From assembly GCA_965262505.1 (NCBI GenBank), contig CBDHFM010000030.1, positions 3,782,001-3,846,000 of the forward strand: DNA of 64,000 nt, in the 5' to 3' direction. Positions within the stretch are counted from its first letter, which is position 1. The number at the start of each line of letters is the position of its first letter. This DNA is from JACPPO01 sp965262505. Its GTDB lineage: Bacteria; Acidobacteriota; Vicinamibacteria; Vicinamibacterales; UBA2999. The notes beneath the pieces are model-generated. The model was not told where the DNA came from, did not search any database, and was given only the letters and a program-made list of their open reading frames with translations. A program made the translations under genes and the position numbers. Positions 43,331 to 52,246 of this stretch are shown here, piece after piece.

Positions 43331-43907
43331 CGTCGCGGCCGCGCGGGTCGCGTGGCACGCGGCGGCGCCGACCTGGGATGTCGCCCACCTCGTGTTTCTG
43401 GACGAAACCGGCAGCACCACCAATCTGCTTCGGCGGTACGGCCGGGCACCGCGCGGCGCGCGCGTCCACGACCACGCCCCCTGCGGGCGCTGGCAGACCA
43501 GCACGTTTCTCGCCGCGTTGCGGGTCACGGGGCTGACCGCACCGGGGGTCTTCGACGGCGCGATCGATGGCGAGAGCTTCCGCGCCTACATCGAACAGAT
43601 CCTGGTGCCGACCCTGCAGCCCGGCGACATCGTCATTGCCGACAATCTCGGGGCCCACAAGGTCGCCGGCATCCAACGCGCCATCCAGGCCGCCGGGGCC
43701 ACCCTCTGGTACTTGCCACCCTACAGCCCGGACCTCAATCCCATCGAGCTCTGCTTCGCGAAGCTCAAGGCCCTCGTTCGCACCGCTCGCTGTCGCAGCA
43801 CCGAGACGCTCTGGCCGTTCCTCGGCGAGTGCTTGGCGCACTTCAGCCCTGACGAATGCCGCAACTATGTTCGGCACTGCGGGTACGCGGCCGCCACACG
43901 GTCATGA
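43293..43907 (+). CDS. IS630-family transposase, catalytic frame (OrfB)
   Basis: This frame has no start at its left end and is joined to OrfA through the A8 run. It encodes RPDVAAARVAWHAAAPTWDV, then the DDE core: VFLDETGSTT, IVIADNLGAHK and SPDLNPIELCFAKLK, the three places of the catalytic Asp, Asp and Glu of the family. The internal GTG at 43392 could start only the catalytic part (171 residues), which would lack DNA binding. The core looks undamaged. Confidence 0.8.
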   Translation, partial: KKTVRPSEHDRPDVAAARVAWHAAAPTWDVAHLVFLDETGSTTNLLRRYGRAPRGARVHDHAPCGRWQTSTFLAALRVTGLTAPGVFDGAIDGESFRAYIEQILVPTLQPGDIVIADNLGAHKVAGIQRAIQAAGATLWYLPPYSPDLNPIELCFAKLKALVRTARCRSTETLWPFLGECLAHFSPDECRNYVRHCGYAAATRS

Positions 43908-43916
43908 AAAACGCTT

Positions 43917-44308
43917 TAGTAGTTTGGATACACCTAGTTAGGTTGGATCCACGGCCCGGAAACGATGCCCTGAATCGCCTTGTACGCGCCGGATACTAGC
44001 ATGGCCGAATTTTTCGCCAGGGACATCCGGATCGGGCTCGACTTCGGATCCCCGAAGCCGGCGATCCATCTGGATGGATTCGGCCCGCCGGAACGGCGTT
44101 TTCTCTAGCGATTTCGCAAGGACAAACGGGCACGGTTCTGGCAAACGTGTGCACTCCATGGGTGGGGCATACCGGTTTTTACCCGTTAACGGCACCCGGG
44201 CTCATCAGCTAGCGTTCGGTCCAAGTGGTGGACCCCTGGTTCAACGCTCCGAGTTGTTGTTCTCACCGTGTGGCCAAAGGTTAGGCCATTGGTTCAGGAG
44301 GAGGTTCC
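43917..44308 (+). other. Upstream region of the interrupted TonB receptor 3
   Basis: No gene is recognised between the IS630 end and the receptor start. The stretch contains short frames only. The ribosome-binding site AGGAGGAGG lies at its right end, directly before ATG 44309. The original regulatory region of the receptor is probably here. Confidence 0.4.
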
Positions 44309-44375
44309 ATGAAATCGCGTAGACCTGGACGGCTTCTCGTCTTCATGATTGGTGCGCTTCTCGCGTTGCCCCTAG

Positions 44376-46052
44376 CCTGAATAATTCATCAACGATCGCG
44401 ATCGCGTAGAAACACAAACGCCTCCCCGTGGTACAAAGGCCGTGCTGATGGACCTTTTCCACGACGGAGGCGCTTGGTTTGAACGACGAAACGATAACAC
44501 AGACTGTTCTGTTTCCTGATCTGCTCGACCGACCCGTGATGGCGACGTTCGATCAGCCTCACGCGAGTTCGGACGGCGGCGCGGTGCTGCTTAAAGCCGC
44601 CGATCAACGGCTCGGCCTGCTGGCCGCCCTCACGGCGACGGTCCCCGACGCGCGCGCGTCGGCGCGCGTGACGCACGGGGTGAGCGATCTGATCGCGCAA
44701 CGTGTCTTCGCGATCGCGTGTGGCCATCCCGATGGCAATGACGCTGACCGACTCGCCGACGATCCGATCCACAAACTGTTGCTGGGGCGCGACCCGATCG
44801 AGGGCGGCCGCTTGGCGTCGCAGCCGACGATCTCGCGGTTCGAGCGCACGGCGGCCCCGCGGATGCTGCGCGCCATGAGCGACGCGCTCGCCGACCGGGT
44901 GCTGGCCCGCCATCGCCGCCGGCGACGGGGCGCTCGCCTGATCACGATCGACCTCGATGTCACCGAAGACGAGACCCACGGCGCGCAGCAACTCACCTTC
45001 TTCAATGGCTTCTATGATCACTGGTGCTACTTGCCACTCGTGGCGAGCCTGACCTTTGACGATGAGGCACGGCAGTACCTCGTCGCCGCGATCCTCCGCC
45101 CGGGCAACGCGGCGGGGACGGCTGGCGCGGTGGGGCTGCTGAAGCGGCTGCTCCCGAAACTCTGACGCGCCTTTCCCCGTGCCCGGCTCCGCGTGCGGCT
45201 GGATGGGGGCTTCGCTACGCCGGAGATTTTTGACCACCTGGAGGCGGCCGGGGTCGAGTATGTCGTCGCCATGGGGAACAACGCGGTCCTCACGCGGCAC
45301 GCCGAGCCGGCGGTCGCGCCGCTCCGGGCGGTCGTCGCCACGACCCAAGAGACCGCGACTGCCTATGCGGAGGCGGCGTATCAGGCGGGCACCTGGGCGG
45401 TGCCCCGGCGCACCATTATCAAAGCCGAAGTGGTGTGGCACCACGGACGAGTGCCGCGCGATAACCCGCGTTTCGTCATCACGAATCTGCGCCAAACGCC
45501 GGAGTGGATCTACACCCACGTGTATTGCGCCCGCGGCGACAGTGAGAATCGCTTCAAGGAACTGAAACACGCCCTCGCCTTCGGGCGCACCAGCTGTACG
45601 CGCTTCTGGGCCAATCAGTTGCGCGTCACCTTGACGGCGGCCGCGTTCGTCCTCTTCCAAGAACTGCAACTCCATGCGGACCGGACCGCGCTCCGCGGGG
45701 CGCAAGTCCCTCGGCTGCGGCAGGCGCTGATCACGATCGAGGTGCAGGTCGTGCGGTCGGTCCGCCGGATCGTCCTGCATTTCCCGCGATCCCATCCCGA
45801 CGCCGTCTCGTGGGCGCGTCTCGCCCGCGCGCTCGGCGCCGCCCCCGCGTAACCCGTTCCTGCCATCGCCACCACGCGGTCCTCGCGCCGGAGGTGTCGC
45901 CCCCGACCACGCCGATCCGGTCCCCGGCCCCGTGGCCTCAACCGACCGGCCGTCTCATCGCCTCAATCGTCATGACGCCAGCGTCCATCTGCGTCATCAC
46001 ACTCGAAAACGCCTGCACGACGAGCAACTCAGTCACTCGTGAATAATGCGGG
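44376..46052 (+). mobile_element. IS1380-family insertion sequence with CTAG target duplication
   Basis: The 1677-bp element is flanked by CTAG at 44372-44375 and 46053-46056. Its ends are imperfect inverted repeats (left cctgaataattcatcaacga; right, other strand, cccgcattattcacgagtga). It contains one transposase gene with an in-frame stop. Excision restores the receptor frame exactly. Confidence 0.85.
44479..45852 (+). pseudogene. IS1380-family transposase with an in-frame TGA
   Basis: The frame encodes an IS1380 (DDE_Tnp_1-like) transposase. The acidic triad lies in ITIDLDVTEDETHG, VRLDGGFATPEIF and YCARGDSENRFKELK. At 45163-45165 a TGA interrupts LLKRLLPKL-RAFPRARLRV; both halves are in the same frame, so a single CGA-to-TGA change is the simplest cause. 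Without readthrough the catalytic part is lost and the element is stuck in the receptor gene unless helped by another copy. Confidence 0.82.
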
Positions 46053-48926
46053 CTAGGGGCGTACGCGCAGGAAGCTACGATAGGCGGCACGATCACCGAC
46101 ACGACCGGCGGCGTGCTGCCCGGCGTGACGGTCGTGGCCGTGCACGTAGACACGGGGAACACCTTCGAGTCGGTGACCGACGGAACCGGGCGCTACTCCC
46201 TTCCTGTGCGTATCGGCGGCTTCACCGTGACGGCGGCGCTCCCGGGGTTCAACACCCTCGAGCGGACCGGTATTCAGATTCAGGTCGGCCAGACGGTCAA
46301 CATGGACCTGGAGATGGAGGTGTCGACGCTCCAGGAGACGGTGACGGTCACCGGGGAGGCGCCGCTGCTTGACGTCGCCTCGTCCGACTTGGGCGGCAAC
46401 ATCGACGCGCAGCAGATGCAGGAGCTGCCGGTTTCGGGACGCGGCTGGACGACGCTTGCGCTGCTGGCGCCGGGGAACCGGACGAACTCGATCGGCGCCG
46501 CGCCCGTGCAGGACTCGCGCCACGACAACCGGGAATATCAGCTCAACATGGACGGGCAGCAGGTGACCAATAACCTGGGGACCGGGTCCCAGTCCCGATT
46601 CAACCGTGATTCGATCGCGGAGTTCCAGTTCATCTCGAACCGTTTCGACGCCGCCCAGGGCCGGTCGTCGGGCGTGCAGGTCAACGCGATCAGCAAGTCG
46701 GGCACCAACGCGTTCACGGGCCTGGCCAGCGGCTACTTCCGCAGAGATCGTTTCAACAAGGAAGATCATGTGCTGGAGAGGGTGCAACCGATCGATATTT
46801 CGCAGTACAGCTTTACCTCCGGCGGCCCGCTCGTGCGGGACAGGGTGCACTTCTTCGGCAACTTTGAATACGAGATGGAGCCGAAAACCAGCATCTGGAA
46901 CACGCCGTACGACGTGTTCAATACCACGCTGACAGGCGACCGCAACGTAAAACTCGGGGGCGGGCGGATCGACTACCAGATCACTTCGAACCTGCGTCTG
47001 ATGATGAAGGGGAACGCGTCGCTTGCTCTTACCCCGTTTGGCAACGGGAGCAGCAGGAGCGCCCCGACGTCGGCGGCCGAGAACAAAGAGGAGACGAAAG
47101 CGTACATGGCCTCACTCACACAGGTCATCAGCAACCGCGCGTTCAACGAGATCAAGGCCGGGTTCGCCAACTACAAGCATGGCGACATCCCCCGCACGAC
47201 GTGGTCGAACCACTGGCAGGCACCCTTTGGCATCACGACAGGGTCGCCTCGGGTCTTCTTCAGGGGCTTCAGCGTCAGCGGCAACTCGAACCATCCGCGG
47301 TTCCGGGAACAGGATACCTACTTTATCCGCGACGACTTCACGTTCTCGTACGACGCGGGCGGGCGCCACGACCTGAAGGTCGGGGGCGAGTACCTGCTCG
47401 ACGACTCGGTCACGAACAACTGCTCGCGCTGCATGGGCCGGATCTTTGCTAGGGGCGCAAGCCTCCCCAGCGGTTTCGGCAATGAAGAGATGGCGGCGAT
47501 TTTTCCGGACTTCACGAACGCCGACACCTGGAACCTGGATTTGATTCCCGGGAACACCATCCAGCGCTACCAGATCGGCGTCACCTCAGTGCCAGGCGTG
47601 TGGCTCGTCCCGCACAACATGCACAAGACGGGGCTGTGGGTGCAGGACGACTGGCACGTCTCCGATAATCTGACACTGAACCTCGGGCTGCGCTACGACC
47701 TGCTCTGGAATGCGTTCGCACAGCAGGCCGAGCTCGAGCCATGGCAGGCGGCCGGGCGTCCGCAGGATACCAATAACATCCAGCCGCGGCTGGGCTTTGC
47801 GTACCAGGCGGACGAGAATACGGTGATACGCGGCGGCGGGGGGATCTACTATTCCGACGTCATCCTCGCGGGGCTGCTCTGGCCGAGCCAGCCGGGGTTG
47901 ATCTCGGTAATCCAGTTCCCCTACGACGGCCGGGCGGACTTCGCGTCGAACCCGTTCAACGGGCCGTTCCCGACCTACGAGGAAATAGATGCAGACTTCT
48001 GCCACAAGAACGGTGGTGCGGCCGGGTGTCGGGAACGCGCCGCCCCGGAGCTGGCCCCGCCGCCGGGTCTCGACGGCATCACGCAGAAGGTACAGACCTC
48101 GATCGGTTTCCAGCGACAGCTGGGTAGCGACGTGTCGATCGAGGCGGACTACGTGTACAGCCACGGCCTCAACGAAAAGCTCATCTTCGACAATATCAAC
48201 GTGAAGTTCAACGAGGCCGGCGAGCCGTTCGGGTTCAGAAACGACCGGCTCAACCCGCTCTGGGAGTCGATCGGCATGTACCCGATGAGGGGCTGGTCCA
48301 ACTACCATGGGCTGCAGACCGCCTTCCGGAAGCGGCTCAGCAACCGGTGGCAGGCTTCGGCCACGTATACTATAGTCCTGGTACCGCACCGGGGATCCGA
48401 AGCCGTTGAGCGGCCTCCAGGAGGTCGGCGTCGCCGTACCTGACGACATCGGAGATTCGTACTCGCTGGGGCCGACCGACCAGCGGCATCGGGTGGTCTT
48501 CAACAGCATCGTCGACGTGGGGGGTGGCTTCCAGCTGAGCGGGCTCTATTTCTTCGGCTCGGGTGAGCGGGACGACATCACCTGCGGCTGCGAGTTCTGG
48601 GACCGCGCGAGTAACCAGGCCTTCTCCGACCGTCGGCGCGAGAACGGCACGATCATCCAGCGTGCCTCCTTCGTCGGCGAGCAGCTCCACCGCGTGGACA
48701 TCCGGCTCTCGCAGCGGCTTCCGCTGGACAGGGTGCAGATCGACGGCATCCTCGAGATGTTCAACGTGTTCAACCGGGCGAACTTCGGAAGCTTTGAAAC
48801 CGAAGAAGAAGCCCGTGAGGCGATCGGGACGCCGCAGCAGAGCAGGAACATCGCCTACCAGCCGTTCACGATGCAGCTCGGGTTCCGCGTAGCGTTCTAG
48901 GCGACAGGCTCTTTCGAACCCTCTAT

Positions 48927-48963
48927 GGGCCGGGCAGGTGATCTCCTGCCCGGCCCTTTTTTT
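48927..48963 (+). terminator. Rho-independent terminator of TonB receptor 3
   Basis: A 12-base perfect stem (gggccgggcagg, 48927-48938 with 48945-48956) and 6-base loop are followed by seven T residues. Confidence 0.9.
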
Positions 48964-49021
48964 CTGTTGACCGCACACCCGACAGGGCGGAGCTAGAGGC
49001 GGTTAACCAGTTCTGCCCGTG

Positions 49022-50068
49022 TCACACGAGCGCGTTTCCGGAGGCCTCTTCCAGCAGCGACCAGCACTTTTCTCCCAGTGTCTCCCTCCACGTCTTGTAA
49101 AAGCCCGAGAGCTGCTTGCGGAAGGGCGCCGGATCGACGTCGTTGAACACGAGCCCGCGCTCGATGAGTTCCGGCCGGAGGCTGCCGTTGGCTTCCGCCT
49201 GGTCCTGCCGCTGGAGGCGGACCGCCTGCGCGACGTTCCGCTCGATGACCTCCTGGATGTCGGCTGGAAGGCGCTGCCACGTCGGCAGGTGCGCCATCTG
49301 GTTGAAACCCGACCACATGTGACTGGTCATGCTGATGTACCTCACGACCTCGTAGAGCCTGAACGAATCGACGAGCGCCAGCGGATTCTCCTGCGCGTCG
49401 GCCCGGCCATCCTGGAGCGCCGCGTAAATGTCGATGCTGTTGATCGTGACCGGCACCGCGCCCAGCGTCTGGAACAGGTCTCTGAATAACGGTCCGTTCG
49501 GCACGCGCATCCTCATGCCCTCGAGGTCCGCGGGCACCACGACCGGCCGGGTGACGGCAGTGACCTGCCGCATGCCGTTGTCGAAGGCGCCCACCGGGAA
49601 CCCGTGGATGCCCTTGGCGGCCATCTCTTCCCGGATGTAGGCGCCGAGCGCGCCATCCATCGCCTCATGCGCGTGTTCAGCGGACCGGAAGGCAAACGGC
49701 ACCTGCTGCACGTCGCCCGCGGGCACGACCTGGCTCATGACGCCGCCCATGAGCGTGAAGAACTGGATCTCGCCCGCGACCAGCATCTTGAGCGCGGCCG
49801 GGTCGCTTCCCTGCACCTTGTTGTTGAGCGGAAACACCTGCCCCTCGACGCGCCCATCGGTCTCGGTCCGGATGGCCGTCCACATGTCCGAGATCCGTTT
49901 GTGCAGAAAGCTGGCCGCCGTCTGGTTGTGGTACTGGATGAAGCTGAACTCGGCGGCACCCTGCCGGGTGGCTGCGCCGAAGCTGGAGAGCGGTCGGGCG
50001 AGCAGCGAGGCCGAGCCGAGCGCCGCGCCGGCCATGAACGAACGTCGTGTCAACCTGTTATGCGTCAT
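49022..50068 (-). CDS. TRAP-transporter solute-binding protein (DctP family)
   Basis: ATG 50068 starts a Tat-type signal (RRSFMAGAALGSASLLARP). The mature protein of about 320 residues matches the DctP family: MWTAIRTETDGRVEGQVFPL, GEIQFFTLMGGVMSQVVP, GFPVGAFDNGMRQVT, LEGMRMRVPNGPLFRDLFQT, GAVPVTINSIDIYAALQDGR (with the family's Arg in MRMRVP) and DAQENPLALVDSF. It would bind an organic acid in the periplasm for a TRAP carrier. No DctQ or DctM membrane subunit is present nearby, so it is an orphan or works with a distant carrier. It is divergent from the MBL fusion gene at 50214 with about 145 bases between. Confidence 0.85.
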   Translation of the reverse strand: MTHNRLTRRSFMAGAALGSASLLARPLSSFGAATRQGAAEFSFIQYHNQTAASFLHKRISDMWTAIRTETDGRVEGQVFPLNNKVQGSDPAALKMLVAGEIQFFTLMGGVMSQVVPAGDVQQVPFAFRSAEHAHEAMDGALGAYIREEMAAKGIHGFPVGAFDNGMRQVTAVTRPVVVPADLEGMRMRVPNGPLFRDLFQTLGAVPVTINSIDIYAALQDGRADAQENPLALVDSFRLYEVVRYISMTSHMWSGFNQMAHLPTWQRLPADIQEVIERNVAQAVRLQRQDQAEANGSLRPELIERGLVFNDVDPAPFRKQLSGFYKTWRETLGEKCWSLLEEASGNALV

Positions 50069-50213
50069 GTATCCACCAACTCCAAATCCCAAATCACCAA
50101 TCGCGAATTTCTGGCGCCCGACGGGCCTCTCGCGACAATCCCCGCCAGGCGCGAGATTATACCCGGTGGCACCCCGGGATGGCTTACAATCGCGTCCCGT
50201 GAGGAGGGCTGTT

Positions 50214-51779
50214 ATGAAGCGAGTGTCACACGTACTCGTCGTGCTGCTGGGTCTGGCGTGGGGCACCGCCTCCGCACAGGACGCCAGAAGCGTCGTGGAG
50301 GCCGCGGCGACCGCCATGGGCGCCACGGACCTGAAGACCATCCAGATGTCGGGCGCCGGCTGGACGGCGGCCGTCGGTCAGAGCTACGCCCTGACAAACG
50401 ACTGGCCGCGGTTCGAGGTGCCGACCTACACCAAAGTCATCGACTACGACGCCGGGACGTCGCGCGAGGAATACACCCGCCGGCAGGGCGACTTCCCGCC
50501 GCGGGGCGGCGGCTTCACGCCGTTGCAGGGCGAGCCGCGGACGGTCGCGCTCCTGAGCGGCGCCTACGCCTGGAACATGGATGGGACCAGGGTGGTGCCC
50601 CAGCCCGGCCAATACCTGGCCGGCATCCCGGTCGCCGAGCTGCGGCAGCTCGACATCGTCATGACGCCGCACGGCTTCCTCAAGGCGGCAATGGCGAGCA
50701 ACCCGGTGAACGCCATCACGCAGACCTTCGCCGGCCCGTCGAACGGCGGGCTCACGGGCAACGGACGCGAGGCGACCGTCGTCTCCGTAATGGTCCTGGG
50801 CAAGTACCGGGTCAACGGCACGATCAACGACCGGAACGAGGTCGAGCTCGTGACGACCATGATTCCCACGCCGTTCTACGGAGACACGCTCTACGAGTTC
50901 CGCTACACCGAGTACAAGGATTTCGGCGGGATCAGATTCCCGGCGCTGGTGCACGTGCATACCGGGGATCCGACGTTCAACCCGGCGCACAATTCCATCG
51001 AGATTGAGATCACCGACGTCACGGCGAACGTGGCGGTGCCGCCCGTCGCGGTGCCCGACGCTGTGCGCACGGCGACCGTGCCGCCCGTACGCGTGGCGAC
51101 GCAGGAGCTTGCGGAAGGTGTGTGGCTCGTCGGGGGCGGCTCGCATAACAGCGTGGCGGTCGAGTTCGAGGACTTTGTGACTGTGATCGAGGCGCCGCTC
51201 AACGAAGAGCGGTCGCTCGCGGTAATCGACGCCGTCCAGGCGCTCGTGCCGGACAAGGTGATCCGCTACGTGGTGAACACCCATCACCATTTCGATCACT
51301 CCGGCGGCCTTCGGACGTACGTGTCTCAGGGGGCCATCGTCGTGGCCACGCCAGCGAATTTGGAGCTTTACAGCAGCGTCATGTTCAGTCCGATGCCGCG
51401 CACGCTGCAGCCCGACAGACTGGCGACGTTCGCGCCGATGTTTACCGTCAGCCGCCGCCCGGTCCCGGTGGAACCGGTGAACCGGCGATATGTCATCAGC
51501 GACGGCGTTCGCACGCTGGAGTTGCACCCGGTGGCCGGCAATCCTCACGCCGTGGGGATGCTGGTGGCCTACCTTCCGACTGAGAAGATCCTTGTGAACG
51601 CGGACCTGTATACGCCGCCCGGGCCGAACGCGCCGGCCAGGCAGCCGAGCCCCGGGATGACGAGCCTCATGAACAACATCCGCCGGCTGAATCTCGACGT
51701 CGCCCGGCACGTGGGAATCCACGGCGCGCCGGGGCCGCACGAGCCCTTCGCACAGATGTTCGCCGGGGGGACGCAGTAG
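50214..51779 (+). CDS. LolA-like domain fused to an intact metallo-beta-lactamase-fold hydrolase
   Basis: ATG 50214 behind GAGGAGG starts a signal peptide ending in ASAQ; the longer frame from 49737 is antisense to the DctP gene and rejected. The 521-residue product first has a LolA-like beta domain (residues 25-270; NDWPRFEVPTYTKVIDY, YEFRYTEYKDFGGIRFPALV) similar to the C-terminal half of the CytoC_RC proteins. Then comes an MBL domain with a complete metal motif THHHFDHSGG (His357, His359, Asp361, His362) and LHPVAGNPHAVGMLVAYLP, ILVNADLY. It should be a zinc hydrolase acting outside the cytoplasm. TACAAT at 50185-50190 may be its -10 box. Confidence 0.75.
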   Translation: MKRVSHVLVVLLGLAWGTASAQDARSVVEAAATAMGATDLKTIQMSGAGWTAAVGQSYALTNDWPRFEVPTYTKVIDYDAGTSREEYTRRQGDFPPRGGGFTPLQGEPRTVALLSGAYAWNMDGTRVVPQPGQYLAGIPVAELRQLDIVMTPHGFLKAAMASNPVNAITQTFAGPSNGGLTGNGREATVVSVMVLGKYRVNGTINDRNEVELVTTMIPTPFYGDTLYEFRYTEYKDFGGIRFPALVHVHTGDPTFNPAHNSIEIEITDVTANVAVPPVAVPDAVRTATVPPVRVATQELAEGVWLVGGGSHNSVAVEFEDFVTVIEAPLNEERSLAVIDAVQALVPDKVIRYVVNTHHHFDHSGGLRTYVSQGAIVVATPANLELYSSVMFSPMPRTLQPDRLATFAPMFTVSRRPVPVEPVNRRYVISDGVRTLELHPVAGNPHAVGMLVAYLPTEKILVNADLYTPPGPNAPARQPSPGMTSLMNNIRRLNLDVARHVGIHGAPGPHEPFAQMFAGGTQ

Positions 51780-51814
51780 GGAGCCTCTGAGCCTTTAACA
51801 GTCTTTGAGTCTCT

Positions 51815-51967
51815 AGTAGCGGTTTCATCGCCTCGTCGCGGGTGGCCGCGGACGGGGCCGCCCCGTTCGCGCCGCAGGCGCCACGCCCGTGACGCGTGCT
51901 TTCGGCGCCGAGCACGAATGGGGCTGTCCGCGGTCAGGACCCGCCTGGAGGCTGTGAAACCGCTACT
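51815..51967. repeat. Palindromic repeat family, copy 2 (expanded)
   Basis: The arms agtagcggtttc (51815-51826) and gaaaccgctact (51956-51967) are perfectly complementary. Inside, cctcgtcgcgggtggccgcg and gtccgcggtcaggacccgcc match copy 1 in reverse complement and copy 3 directly. About 60 extra bases (near 51861-51920) sit in the centre compared with copy 1. Confidence 0.6.
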
Positions 51968-51972
51968 AGGCC

Positions 51973-52108
51973 TCTCCTACTGCCACGCCGCATAGACCGG
52001 CGGGCCGACGAGGTACGCGGGATTGGCGCCCGCTCTCGGTCTGAACTTCTGTATCCGGCCGCCGCCGACCTCCACGACGTACAGGTTGCCCTCTTGATCG
52101 ACGCTGGC
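51973..52108 (-). pseudogene. Duplicated C-terminal fragment of the NHL-repeat lipoprotein gene
   Basis: These 136 bases align without gaps to 56175-56310, differing at four positions, and contain the last 43 codons and stop of the lipoprotein gene at 56179. The frame has a TGA two codons upstream of the homology, so the fragment is not expressed as part of a protein. In both places the palindromic repeat lies immediately to the left. From 52109 to 52249 there is no recognised gene; one minus-strand frame is Val-rich and membrane-like, but it has no start. Confidence 0.75.
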
Positions 52109-52246
52109 CCATCAGCCATCTGGAAATCGGGGACGACGGCGACCACGACGACGACCACCACCGACAGCACCAGCGCGAGCGCGACATACCCGTTCAGCCA
52201 TACTCGGAAGGAAATACCATAACATGTTGATGCGTAAATACTTAAC

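Larger units (their letters stand above)
42893..43916 (+). mobile_element. IS630-family insertion sequence flanked by TA
   Basis: The 1024-bp element has inverted ends aagcgcttttca (left) and tgaaaaacgctt (right), with one mismatch. TA flanks both sides (42891-42892 and 43917-43918), as expected for this family's target. Its two reading frames are oriented away from the octahaem cytochrome gene, whose ATG lies about 20 bases to the left. Confidence 0.85.
44309..48900 (+). pseudogene. TonB-dependent receptor, Oar-like, copy 3, interrupted by IS1380 and frameshifted
   Basis: ATG 44309 behind AGGAGGAGG starts a signal peptide that is cut after MKSRRPGRLLVFMIGALLAL by an IS1380-type element. Removing the element and one CTAG duplication continues the frame as PLGAYAQEATIGGTITDTTG, a perfect signal-peptide junction followed by the carboxypeptidase-regulatory-like domain. 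The plug (LQETVTVTGEAPLLDVASSD) and barrel follow. Near 48366-48378 the frame breaks again: the upstream frame ends as YTIVLVPHRGSEAV while the +1 frame reads SWYRTGDPKPLSGLQEV and continues to the normal end GFRVAF at 48900. One extra base there explains it. Two lesions make a functional receptor unlikely. Confidence 0.85.

Noticed and set aside
45163..45165. TGA as a selenocysteine codon in the IS1380 transposase
   Set aside because: I saw no SECIS-like hairpin in the expected place, and transposases of this family do not use selenocysteine; a CGA-to-TGA change is simpler.
49737..50213. N-terminal extension of the LolA-MBL gene to an upstream start
   Set aside because: The extension is antisense to the DctP gene, and ATG 50214 has a good ribosome-binding site and signal peptide.
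51934..52170. Minus-strand frame with a Val-rich membrane-like segment joined to the duplicated lipoprotein fragment
   Set aside because: Its reading frame differs from that of the lipoprotein fragment and the Val run comes from a gacgacgacc-type simple repeat, so it does not look like a gene.
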